Assembly (NCBI GenBank): GCA_039822045.1
Contig: JBCBMY010000007.1
Coordinates: forward strand, 186,001 to 250,000
Origin: HLUCCA09 sp039822045
GTDB taxonomy: Bacteria > Pseudomonadota > Alphaproteobacteria > Rhodobacterales > Rhodobacteraceae
DNA: 64,000 nucleotides
Direction: 5' to 3'
Shown here in pieces: positions 53,642 through 61,889 of the stretch. The notes beneath the pieces are model-generated. The model did no database searches. It saw only the letters and a program-made list of their open reading frames with translations, and was not told the DNA's origin. The position numbers were made by a program, and so were the translations under genes. The first letter of the stretch is position 1, and each line of letters starts with the position of its first letter.

Positions 53642-53729
53642 GATATGAAAAGCATATGAATTCGATATTACTTTCGTATGACTCGCATATGAGAACCATA
53701 TGACTCGCATATGAGTTTCATATGAGTCG
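53642..53729. repeat. Eight tandem 11-bp CATATGA repeats upstream of pxpB
   Basis: Eight consecutive units of exactly 11 bp: the first seven positions are CATATGA (five perfect; GATATGA, GATATTA and CGTATGA are one- or two-base variants) followed by four variable bases, most often CTCG or GTCG. Starts: 53642, 53653, 53664, 53675, 53686, 53697, 53708, 53719. Spacing of about one helical turn puts every CATATG on the same face of DNA, as in cooperative operator or iteron arrays. The array lies 48 bp upstream of the pxpB start. Confidence 0.9.
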
Positions 53730-53805
53730 GCGTACGGTGCCCGCCGCATCGCGCAACGGGCCGAAGAGCGGCGCCGGAGTGAGTCGCCGGGCTCGCCCCG
53801 AGCCG

Positions 53806-56559
53806 CTAGACGAAGTCGACATGATCCTCCGTCAGATCGGCCAGCCGGGTGCGGGCGAGTGTGATGTCGATCTCTGCGGTGTCGGACTGGAAGCGCACCG
53901 CCGTGCCCTGCTGGCGCGCGCCGTCGAGGAACTCCTGAAAGCTGTTCACGGCAGATCCCGTGAAGCGCAGGAGGTCGGCCCCGGCGCCGTCTGTCTCAAA
54001 CCCTTCGATCCGGTCGGTGCCCGCCGCGTTGCCGAAGATGAAGGTGTCGGGCCCGGCGCCCCCACGCAAGAGGTCGTCGCCGCCGCCGCCCACGAGGGTG
54101 TCGGCCCCGAGACCGCCCAAGAGCGTGTCGGCGCCACGTCCGCCTTCGAGCAGGTCGGCGCCGTCGCCACCGCGGAGGGTGTCCGCGCCCTGATTGCCGT
54201 GGAGAGTGTCGCGGCCCTGTCCACCGCTGAGACGGTCGTGCCCGCCGTCGCCAGCGATGTCGTCGCGGCCATTGCCGCCGCGCGCGGTGTCGTTCCCCGC
54301 GCCGGCCCGCACCGTGTCGGACCAGAGGCCGCCCTCGATGACATCGTCGCCGTCCTGGCCGTGGAGCGAGTCGTTGCCCCGGCCGCCCAGAAGGAGATCG
54401 CTGCCGGAGCCCCCCCATAGCGCGTCATCGCCGGCATTGCCCTCGAGCGTGTCGTTCCCCGACTGGCCATTGAGAACGTCATGGCCGGTCCAGCCGACGA
54501 GCACGTCGTCGCCCGCGCCGGCGTTCAGCGTGTCGTGCCAGCTGCCGCCGCCGAGATCGTCATTGCCGCTGTTGCCGATCAGCAGGTCGCGGCCGGGCCC
54601 GCCACGGAGGGTATCGTCGCCCCCGTGGCCCTGGATCGTATCGTGGCCGTCGCCGCCATCGACGAGATCGTTGCCGCCGTCGCCCGAAAGCATGTCCTTG
54701 CCGGCATCGCCCTGGAGTGCGTCGTTGCCGTCGCCGCCGCGCACTGCGTCATCGCCTGTGCCGCCAAAGAGGCTGTCATCGCCGGCGTCGCCGTTCAGGC
54801 TGTCGGAGCCAGCGTCGCCATAGAGGGCGTCGTCTCCGTCTTGCCCCGATACGGTGTCATTCCCCGGTCCGGTCTGGACACGGTCGTTGCCGAAGCCCAC
54901 AAACACCAGATCGTCCCCGGCTCCGGCGAAGATGCGGTTGTTGCCCGGGCTGCCCATGAGCGTGTCGCCGAAGCTGGACCCGACAAGGCCCTCGATCCCG
55001 GCGAGGCTGTCGCCCTCGGCATGGCCAAGTCGCGCCTGGTTGTTGAAGAGGCGCACATCGACTGCGGTGGGCGAGGCGGTGTAGCGGGCAAGGTCGAACC
55101 CGGGTCCGCCGTCCAATTGGTCGCCGCCGGCCCCGCCTTCGAGCCGATCGTCGCCGCTGCCGCCCAGCAGATGGTCGTTGCCCGCCTCGCCGAGGAGCGT
55201 GTCGTTGCCGATGAAGCCGTCGAGCGTGTCGTCGCCGCCGCGACCGAACATCGGATTGTCGCGATTGTCGGCGGTGTGCCGATCGTCGCTCTCTCCGCCG
55301 ACGAATGTCCGGAAGCCCGACCGCTCGAAGCTGCCGGCCATCGAGCCGGTTGCCTCAAAGAGTGTGGTGCCGGTGGAGACATCGATCTCGACCGAGCCGA
55401 CCACCTCGGCGCCCGACAGGACCACATCACGGGTTTGATCGACGTCGCGTGTCACACGCCATACCGGATCGACGTCGCCCCGGCCCGTCTGGATCCGGTA
55501 TTCGTTGGCGACGATCCGGTCTTCGAACACCTCGAAGGCCACGAAATAGGTGTCGTCGGCGACCATCAGGGAGCCGTGGCTGATCTGGACGATCCCGCTG
55601 GCCTCGTCATGGATCAGGGTCGTGGCGTGGACCTCGCCGTTGAGATAGGCGCGGACCTTGCCGCCGGCATTGGTGCCGAAGCTTTGCAGCAGCTGCCAGA
55701 ACTCGGAATCAGGGCCGTTGTCGAGGGCCACCTCGCTGGAGATGCGGCTGTTGACGGGGCCGAGCACCGGCACGTGCGCCTGGACGATAACATGGTCGAT
55801 CTCGGGCGCGGCTTCGGCGGCCTCCAGCACCTCCGCGATCCAGGCCAGATGTTCGGCGGTGTAGTCGATCGCGACGGCGCCCCGGGTGCCGAGGCGGGTG
55901 GCGCCGCTCTCCCACTCGAACGGGTCGAGCGTGAGGAACAGGACGTTGTCGAGCGCGTATAGGTAGGAGCCTTCGTCATACTGGCCGAGGCCGGCCGGAG
56001 CGCGGGTTGGCACGCCGTTCCAGGTGCCGGGCAGGTTGAGCGGGTCGATATGGATCTCGCCGAAGAGCTCTTTCATCTCGCCGACACGGCCCGCCATGTC
56101 GCTGCCGACCGGCCAGTTGTTGTCGCCGATATCGTGGTCGCCGAGGGCCGGCAACACGACATCGAAGCCGGCTTCCGCAAAGAGAAGCTGGAGCCATGTA
56201 TGCAGGATCTCGGTGCCGATCAGCGCGTCTTCGTCGGGCGTGCTGTTGGGGCCACCGAGGAGATCGGCGACGCGCGCGGTGTCTCGGTGCCATGCGCCGC
56301 CTATCAGGTCGCCGGCGATGAGGACGGCCCTGGGGTCGCCCCCGGCGGCCGCGCTCATCAGCTCGAACTGGGTGAGGAGGCCGCTGACATAGTCGGCCGT
56401 CACGGCGTTCAGGTCGCCGGGCTGCCAGCCGGGCGCCTGGGGCAGCGTGGCGCTATAGCCGTCGGAGAAGAGGGCGGCGATGTCTGCGGCAGCGCCGCCC
56501 GAGAAATCGGCGATGTCGGAATTGAAGAGGTCGGGAAAGCTCAAAAAGGTCCAGGACAT
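53806..56559 (-). CDS. Phosphoesterase-RTX calcium-binding exoprotein
   Basis: A 917-residue secreted protein. Residues ~1-350 look like a calcineurin-type phosphoesterase: FPDLFNSDIADF, LIAGDLIGG, LGDHDIGDN (GDHD for the usual GNHD), VIVQAHVP and LNGEVHATT supply likely metal ligands. After ~430, long runs of GGxGxDxLxG nonapeptides bind calcium and form a beta-roll. The C-terminus (LADLTEDHVDFV) fits type I secretion, with no Sec signal at the N-terminus. The T1SS genes are not in the window. Confidence 0.88.
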   Translation of the reverse strand: MSWTFLSFPDLFNSDIADFSGGAAADIAALFSDGYSATLPQAPGWQPGDLNAVTADYVSGLLTQFELMSAAAGGDPRAVLIAGDLIGGAWHRDTARVADLLGGPNSTPDEDALIGTEILHTWLQLLFAEAGFDVVLPALGDHDIGDNNWPVGSDMAGRVGEMKELFGEIHIDPLNLPGTWNGVPTRAPAGLGQYDEGSYLYALDNVLFLTLDPFEWESGATRLGTRGAVAIDYTAEHLAWIAEVLEAAEAAPEIDHVIVQAHVPVLGPVNSRISSEVALDNGPDSEFWQLLQSFGTNAGGKVRAYLNGEVHATTLIHDEASGIVQISHGSLMVADDTYFVAFEVFEDRIVANEYRIQTGRGDVDPVWRVTRDVDQTRDVVLSGAEVVGSVEIDVSTGTTLFEATGSMAGSFERSGFRTFVGGESDDRHTADNRDNPMFGRGGDDTLDGFIGNDTLLGEAGNDHLLGGSGDDRLEGGAGGDQLDGGPGFDLARYTASPTAVDVRLFNNQARLGHAEGDSLAGIEGLVGSSFGDTLMGSPGNNRIFAGAGDDLVFVGFGNDRVQTGPGNDTVSGQDGDDALYGDAGSDSLNGDAGDDSLFGGTGDDAVRGGDGNDALQGDAGKDMLSGDGGNDLVDGGDGHDTIQGHGGDDTLRGGPGRDLLIGNSGNDDLGGGSWHDTLNAGAGDDVLVGWTGHDVLNGQSGNDTLEGNAGDDALWGGSGSDLLLGGRGNDSLHGQDGDDVIEGGLWSDTVRAGAGNDTARGGNGRDDIAGDGGHDRLSGGQGRDTLHGNQGADTLRGGDGADLLEGGRGADTLLGGLGADTLVGGGGDDLLRGGAGPDTFIFGNAAGTDRIEGFETDGAGADLLRFTGSAVNSFQEFLDGARQQGTAVRFQSDTAEIDITLARTRLADLTEDHVDFV

Positions 56560-56864
56560 TACAGTGTCACCCGATAAAGGGGCCGGACGGGATGGGCCCA
56601 GTAATGAAATCAGTTCGGTCTGTGAGCCGGTTGCGGGCCGCCGCCCGGTGACCGGCAGGTCACGGTGGGCGTACGATCTTTTGTGCGCTGGGCCAACCTT
56701 GACGCAAGGTGAGTGCGGGGCGTTTCCTTGGGCTGGGCGGCGGGTGCGCGACCGGGCCGGGGATCCTGGCGGGGCGTTGCGGGGGGCAAGGTCGGGTCGA
56801 GGCTGGGCCTTGCCGCGAATCCCGGCTAGGAGGCGGTGGCCGTCATTTCTAGGAGCACCCTGCC
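56560..56864. other. 305-bp divergent intergenic region
   Basis: This lies between the divergent RTX gene and rpe, and must hold both promoters. I see no supported gene or obvious operator. Confidence 0.4.
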
Positions 56865-57557
56865 ATGCCGCACGACCCGGAATTTGACCGCGCGCCGAAG
56901 ATCGCGCCCTCGATCCTGTCGGCCGATTTCGCCAATTTCGGCGCCGAGATCCGGGCGGTCGAGGGGCAGGGGGCCGACTGGATCCATGTCGATGTGATGG
57001 ACGGGCATTTCGTGCCGAACCTGACCTTCGGTCCGCCGCTCTGCGCGGCGATCCGGCGCCATATCGGGACGGTGATGGATGTCCATTTGATGCTCGCGCC
57101 GGTCGACCCCTTTATCGAGGCCCTTGCCGAGGCGGGGGCCGATGTTCTGACCGCCCATGTCGAGGCGGGCCCGCACATCCACCGAACGCTGCAGGCGATC
57201 CGGGGGGCGGGGTGTAAGGCGGGGCTGGCGCTCAACCCCGGTACGCCGGCCGAGGCGGCGCGGCCGCTTCTGGACATGGTCGACCTGATCTGTGTGATGA
57301 GCGTGAACCCGGGGTTTGGCGGGCAAAGTTTCATCCACAGCCAGCTCGATACGATCCGGGCGCTGCGTGAGATGGTCGGCGACCGGCCGATCCATATCGA
57401 GGTCGATGGCGGGGTGACGGCGGAGACGGCCCCGTTGGCGGCTGCGGCCGGGGCGGACGTGCTGGTGGCGGGTTCGGCGGTGTTCAAGGGCGGGTCGGTC
57501 GAGGCGCCAGAGGTCTATGGCGCGAACATCCGCGCCTTGCGGGCCTCCCTGGCATGA
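56865..57557 (+). CDS. rpe: Ribulose-phosphate 3-epimerase
   Basis: A 230-residue TIM-barrel epimerase interconverting ribulose-5-P and xylulose-5-P. APSILSADFANFG, HVDVMDGHFVPNLTFGP, MSVNPGFGGQSFI and the phosphate site VDGGV, with VLVAGSAVFKG, are all present. It overlaps gph by ATGA, a Calvin-cycle/photorespiration-style pairing also common in heterotrophs. Confidence 0.97.
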   Translation: MPHDPEFDRAPKIAPSILSADFANFGAEIRAVEGQGADWIHVDVMDGHFVPNLTFGPPLCAAIRRHIGTVMDVHLMLAPVDPFIEALAEAGADVLTAHVEAGPHIHRTLQAIRGAGCKAGLALNPGTPAEAARPLLDMVDLICVMSVNPGFGGQSFIHSQLDTIRALREMVGDRPIHIEVDGGVTAETAPLAAAAGADVLVAGSAVFKGGSVEAPEVYGANIRALRASLA

Positions 57558-58216
57558 GTGTCGCGGTCGTTCTCGATCTGGACGGGACGCTGATCGACAG
57601 CGCGCCGGACATCCATGCCGCCGCCAATGCCGCGCTGGGTGCCGAGGGTGTGGCGCCGCTCTCGCTCGATGAGGCGCGGAGTTTCGTGGGGGCGGGCACG
57701 CCGACCTTCGTGCGGCGCGCGATGGCGGCGCGGGGGATCGACGCGGATCGGTTCGAGCCGCTCCATGCCGCATTCCTGGGGGCCTACGAGGGCGCGGTGG
57801 CGCTGACCGCACCCTATCCGGGCGCCGTGGATGCGCTGGCGGTGCTGGCGGGGCGGGGCCATCCGATGGGCCTGTGCACCAACAAGCCGATCGGGCCGAC
57901 GCGCACCGTGCTCGAGCATTTCCGCCTGGCGCACGTCTTCGGGGCGGTGATGGGTGGCGACAGCCTGGCCGTGCGCAAGCCCGACCCTGCGCCCCTGCAC
58001 GCGGTGATGGAGGGTCTGGGCGCGTCGACCTGCCTCTATGTCGGCGACAGCGAGGTGGACGCCGAGACGGCCGCGCGCGCCGGCGTGCCGTTCCTGCTGT
58101 TCACCGAGGGATATCGCAAGACGCCCGTGGAGGACTTGCCCCACGCGGCGGCGTTCTCGCATTGGGACGTGCTTCCGGGCCTTGTGACCCGCCTTGCCGG
58201 GGGCGCGGCGGCCTGA
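57554..58216 (+). CDS. gph: Phosphoglycolate phosphatase (HAD family)
   Basis: A 220-residue HAD hydrolase: motif I LDLDGTLIDS, motif II Thr in GLCTNKP, Lys in VRKPDPAPL and motif III YVGDSEVDAETA. It dephosphorylates 2-phosphoglycolate. It is co-transcribed with rpe and convergent to the YbaY/META gene with only 3 bp between stops. Confidence 0.93.
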   Translation: MSVAVVLDLDGTLIDSAPDIHAAANAALGAEGVAPLSLDEARSFVGAGTPTFVRRAMAARGIDADRFEPLHAAFLGAYEGAVALTAPYPGAVDALAVLAGRGHPMGLCTNKPIGPTRTVLEHFRLAHVFGAVMGGDSLAVRKPDPAPLHAVMEGLGASTCLYVGDSEVDAETAARAGVPFLLFTEGYRKTPVEDLPHAAAFSHWDVLPGLVTRLAGGAAA

Positions 58217-58219
58217 GCC

Positions 58220-59296
58220 CTAGCGCAGGTAAACCGCTTCGGCCAGCAGGACGACCGCGCCGCTGGCATCGGTGAGCTCGAGCGTCGTGCCGGTGATGCG
58301 CCAGCCTGCGGTCTCGGCCAGCACGTTGCGCAGCAGCTCTTCCGCGATGTCGAGGGGCGGCGGACAGGCCATCAGCGTGGCAGGCCCGGGGCCAAAGGCC
58401 AGCCCGTCGCCGGCAAGCTGGAACCCGCCGGCGAAGCTGTTGCAGCCCACGGTCGCCGAAAAGCCCGCTACGTCGCCCGTGCGCAGGATCAGATGCGGCT
58501 CGCGTCGGCCGTCCGGCGGGGTGGGGGCGGGCGCGTCGCCCAGCTCAAGGATCTTCCAGTAGGTGTTGATGAGCTCGGACTCGGCCAGGGCGCGCGCGCA
58601 AGTCAGCTCGGGGGCCATGCGGACGAAGCGCTGAATGATAAGGTGGTCGCGGTCGGGGCCCTCCATTGCGGAGCGGGAGGCCACGTAGCCGTCGAGCACC
58701 GCGACCACCGGGGCGCCGTCGGTGCCGAGGGTGAGATAGGCCAGTTCGGCGTCGAAATAGGCGCCCTCGGTCGCCACGGGAAACGCCTCGCCGGAGCGAC
58801 AGTCGGTGAACGTGGCGGCATCGGCCAGATAGCGGAGCTCGCCCTGGAGGGGCAGGGCGGGGCCCTCGTCCGCGGCCGCATTCCGGGAGCTGCCCGTGCG
58901 CGACATCAGAAGCTCGGGCGAATGCCTGTCCTCGCCGGTGAGGATCGGGGTGACGGTGGTGGTGCGCATGACGAGCTCGCCCTCGTGGCGCACGGTGGCC
59001 GAGAGCGAGTAGCGCGCGCGCGGGTCCACGGCGTCGTCGTCATAGGTGATGGTGAACGGGAATGGCGGGCCGCCGTCGATGGTCTGCTCGGATTCGGCCA
59101 GCACCGCCGACGGGACGTCGGCGCGACTGATATCTTCGATGGTCACCGTGAGGGTGGCGCCCGGGGGCAGGAGCGCGCGGTCGCGATAGGTGACGGTTCC
59201 CTCGACCTCGCCCGCGAGGGCGGACAGCGGCAGCGCCGCGGCAAGCGGCAGGGCGAGCAGGCAGGCGCGCAGGGGCGCGCGGGCGGCTAGGGGCAT
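58220..59296 (-). CDS. Periplasmic YbaY/META-domain protein
   Basis: A 358-residue exported protein. The signal peptide is APLRACLLALPLAAALPLSA, cleaved near ALAGE. An N-terminal YbaY-like beta domain (VEGTVTYRDRALLPPGATLT) is followed by a COG3650-like segment with CRSGEAFPVATEG, and a C-terminal META/HslJ domain (SATVGCNSFAGGFQ, LMACPPPLDIAEE). Two conserved Cys-containing motifs of META are intact. It is envelope-linked; function unproven. Confidence 0.85.
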   Translation of the reverse strand: MPLAARAPLRACLLALPLAAALPLSALAGEVEGTVTYRDRALLPPGATLTVTIEDISRADVPSAVLAESEQTIDGGPPFPFTITYDDDAVDPRARYSLSATVRHEGELVMRTTTVTPILTGEDRHSPELLMSRTGSSRNAAADEGPALPLQGELRYLADAATFTDCRSGEAFPVATEGAYFDAELAYLTLGTDGAPVVAVLDGYVASRSAMEGPDRDHLIIQRFVRMAPELTCARALAESELINTYWKILELGDAPAPTPPDGRREPHLILRTGDVAGFSATVGCNSFAGGFQLAGDGLAFGPGPATLMACPPPLDIAEELLRNVLAETAGWRITGTTLELTDASGAVVLLAEAVYLR

Positions 59297-59473
59297 GGTC
59301 GGGTCTCCTGACGGTCGGGCCCAAGATGGGGCAGCCCGGGCCACAATGCCAGAGCCGAGCCGGAGGGGACCCGACGGCAGCCACGTGGCGACGGGCAGCG
59401 CGCAGGGGCCTTGGAGAGGGGCGACGCGGCGGGGTGGCGCGGCGGGGCGCGTGATTGGGCGCGTGACGGGCGC

Positions 59474-59914
59474 TCAGGCCGGCTCGAGGTTGAGGAGTGC
59501 TTCGAGTGCGGTGTTGTCGTCGACCAGTTCGGCGAGGGTAACCTGATCGAGCTCGCGCAGGAACGCCTCAAGCGCCTTGGACAGGATCCCGCGCAGCCGA
59601 CAGCAAAGGGTCAGCGGGCAGCTGCCGTCGGCCGAGGCGAAGCATTCGGTTCCGCCAAGATTGCCCTCCAACTCGCGGACGACGGCGCCGACGCGGATCT
59701 CTCCGGGTGGCCGGGCCAGCCGCAACCCGCCCGTGCGGCCGCGCACCGTGGTGAGATAGCCGGCCTGGGCGAGCTGGTTGATGACGACACCGAGATGGTT
59801 GGTCGAGGCGTTGCAGGCCTCCGCGATGTCGGCCTTGCGCACAAGGCGTCCCGGGTTGACCGCAGCGCACATCAGCACGCGCATGGCCAGATTGGTGCGG
59901 AGGGTGAGGCGCAT
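59474..59914 (-). CDS. Rrf2-family (NsrR-like) iron-sulfur regulator
   Basis: A 146-residue winged-helix regulator beginning MRLTLRTNLAMRVLM. The wing RGRTGGLRLARPP and Cys set ECFASADGSCPLTLCC match NsrR, whose 2Fe-2S or 4Fe-4S cluster senses nitric oxide. It is divergent from the urea transporter with ~500 bp between, so its targets are probably elsewhere. A globin-reductase fusion at 23.3 kb would be a natural but unproven NsrR-type target. Confidence 0.88.
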   Translation of the reverse strand: MRLTLRTNLAMRVLMCAAVNPGRLVRKADIAEACNASTNHLGVVINQLAQAGYLTTVRGRTGGLRLARPPGEIRVGAVVRELEGNLGGTECFASADGSCPLTLCCRLRGILSKALEAFLRELDQVTLAELVDDNTALEALLNLEPA

Positions 59915-60420
59915 CGGAGGTCTCCACCGAACAGGGTGTGCCGTGGCCTATCGGATCGCCGAAGCCGGTGCATTGATGCAGATCAGATCGCTCTTTTGGT
60001 GTCGGGCGTTCCGGTCGCCGGGGTGGCGGCATCGCCCGATCCCTTGGCTGTGCCGCCGGCCCATCGCCGAAAAGACCGGCAGTCGCGAGAGAGCCGTCGC
60101 GCGAGACCTGCCCGATTTGCATCGAGCGGGCGCCGTTTTCGCCCAAGTAACGGGCATTTGCGGTTTTCTCAGGCGGAAGCCCGGCCAATCGACGGCTCCG
60201 GCCTTCGCCCGCGCAGGGTGCTTGCTAGGACTCGGTCCGTCCCGCCGCCGGCCCGTCCGGACGGGGCGCACGAGAGTTGCTCGGGCGGGTCTTTGGGGAC
60301 CGTGCCGGCGTGACGACAACGAATGAGCTGCGGTGTGCGGGACGCGGGCCCCCGGGGACAGGATGATGCCGGGCCGCGCCCCGCACTTTCCGCGGCATGA
60401 CAACTCGGGGGATGCTCCAG
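59915..60420. other. Divergent regulatory region upstream of urtA
   Basis: About 500 bp without a supported gene between the Rrf2 regulator and urtA. It presumably carries the nitrogen-controlled promoter of the urt operon. I looked for a GG-N10-GC sigma-54 box and did not find a convincing one. Confidence 0.4.
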
Positions 60421-61707
60421 ATGACGAAAAAGACCCTTCTTGGCGCTGCATCGGGCCTTGCGCTCGCCGCGATTGCGATGCCGGCAGCGGCGCAAGAGGC
60501 CTGCCCTGTGAAGGTGGGTGTGCTGCACTCGCTCTCGGGCACGATGGCGATTTCGGAGACGACGCTGAAGGACACGATGGAGATGCTCATCGACCTTCAG
60601 AACGACGCGGGCGGCGTGCTGGGCTGCGAGATCGAGGCGGTCGTGGTCGACCCGGCGTCGGACTGGCCGCTCTTTGCCGAGAAGGCGCGCGAGCTGCTGA
60701 CCGTGCACGAGGTGGACGTGATTTTTGGCAACTGGACGTCGGTGAGCCGCAAGTCGGTGCTGCCGGTGATCGAGGAGCTGAACGGCCTTTTGTTCTACCC
60801 GGTGCAGTATGAGGGCGAGGAGAGCTCGAAGAACGTGTTCTACACCGGTGCGGCGCCGAACCAGCAGGCGATCCCGGCGACGGACTATTTCCTGGAAGAG
60901 CTGGGCGTCGAGAAGTTCGCGCTTCTGGGCACCGACTATGTTTATCCGCGGACAACGAACAACATCCTGGAGGCGTACCTGCAGGATGCCGGCATTCCCG
61001 AGGGTGACATCTTCGTCAACTACACGCCGTTTGGCCATTCCGACTGGGCCACGATCGTGTCGGACGTCATCGATCTGGGCGCCGACGGAAAGCAGGTGGG
61101 CGTGATCTCGACGATCAACGGCGACGCCAATATCGGCTTCTATAAGGAGCTGGCGGCGCAGGGCGTGTCGGCCGACGACATCCCCGTTGTGGCGTTTTCG
61201 GTGGGCGAAGAGGAGCTTTCGGGCCTCGATACGTCGAACCTGGTCGGTCACCTGGCGGCCTGGAACTATTTCCAGTCGGCCGAGACGGATGCCAACGAGG
61301 ATTGGGTTGCGGCGTGGAAGGAGCGGATGGGCGACGAGCGGGTGACGAACGACCCGATGGAGGCGCACTATATCGGCTTCAACATGTGGGTGAACGCGAC
61401 CGAAGCCGCCGGGACCACGGAAGTCGACGCGGTGCGCGAGGCGATGTATGGCCAGGAATTCCCGAACCTGACGGGCGGGACGGCGGTGATGCTGCCGAAC
61501 CACCATCTGGCCAAGCCCGTGCTGATCGGCGAGATCACCGAGGACGGCCAATTCGACATCATCAGCCAGACTGAAGAGGTGCCGGGCGACGCCTGGACCG
61601 ACTTCCTGCCGGAATCGGCGGTGCTGGTCAGCGACTGGCAGGAGCTTGAGTGCGGGATGTTCAACACCGAGACCGAGACCTGCGTTCAGATCAAGTCGAA
61701 CTATTGA
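60421..61707 (+). CDS. urtA: Urea ABC transporter substrate-binding protein
   Basis: A 428-residue periplasmic urea receptor. The signal peptide (KKTLLGAASGLALAAIAMPAAA) ends at AAAQEA. VGVLHSLSGTMAISE, then FYPVQYEGEESSKNVFYTG and ALLGTDYVYPRTTN are diagnostic of UrtA. An ATG at 60412 (MLQMTKK) is also possible. It is the first gene of urtABC...; the downstream hairpin may let it be expressed above the permeases. Confidence 0.95.
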   Translation: MTKKTLLGAASGLALAAIAMPAAAQEACPVKVGVLHSLSGTMAISETTLKDTMEMLIDLQNDAGGVLGCEIEAVVVDPASDWPLFAEKARELLTVHEVDVIFGNWTSVSRKSVLPVIEELNGLLFYPVQYEGEESSKNVFYTGAAPNQQAIPATDYFLEELGVEKFALLGTDYVYPRTTNNILEAYLQDAGIPEGDIFVNYTPFGHSDWATIVSDVIDLGADGKQVGVISTINGDANIGFYKELAAQGVSADDIPVVAFSVGEEELSGLDTSNLVGHLAAWNYFQSAETDANEDWVAAWKERMGDERVTNDPMEAHYIGFNMWVNATEAAGTTEVDAVREAMYGQEFPNLTGGTAVMLPNHHLAKPVLIGEITEDGQFDIISQTEEVPGDAWTDFLPESAVLVSDWQELECGMFNTETETCVQIKSNY

Positions 61708-61717
61708 TGTGAGACGG

Positions 61718-61742
61718 TCGGGCGGCCCCTTGGGCCGCCCGA
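61718..61742. terminator. Strong hairpin between urtA and urtB
   Basis: A perfect 11-bp stem (TCGGGCGGCCC / GGGCCGCCCGA) with loop CTT, 10 bp after the urtA stop and without a T-run. Such hairpins after binding-protein genes usually protect the 3' end of the first cistron or partly terminate, giving more receptor than permease. Confidence 0.75.
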
Positions 61743-61889
61743 TCCCCTGATGTCCTGACACGACCGCATGCGGAGCGCATCGAAAGGCGTGCACCGTTCG
61801 AGCGGCCCGCCCGGCGACACCGCCGGGCGGCGGCCGACCTCCCCCAGGAGGCCGCTTTGGCGGTGTTACCAGCAGAAAGTCCGACGCTG

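Noticed and set aside
53642..53729. Plasmid replication iterons
   Set aside because: No rep gene, partition gene or AT-rich origin is near; the array is within a metabolic operon's upstream region.
54481..55962. 493-residue plus-strand frame
   Set aside because: Antisense of the RTX repeats; its regular composition mirrors the GGxGxD units.
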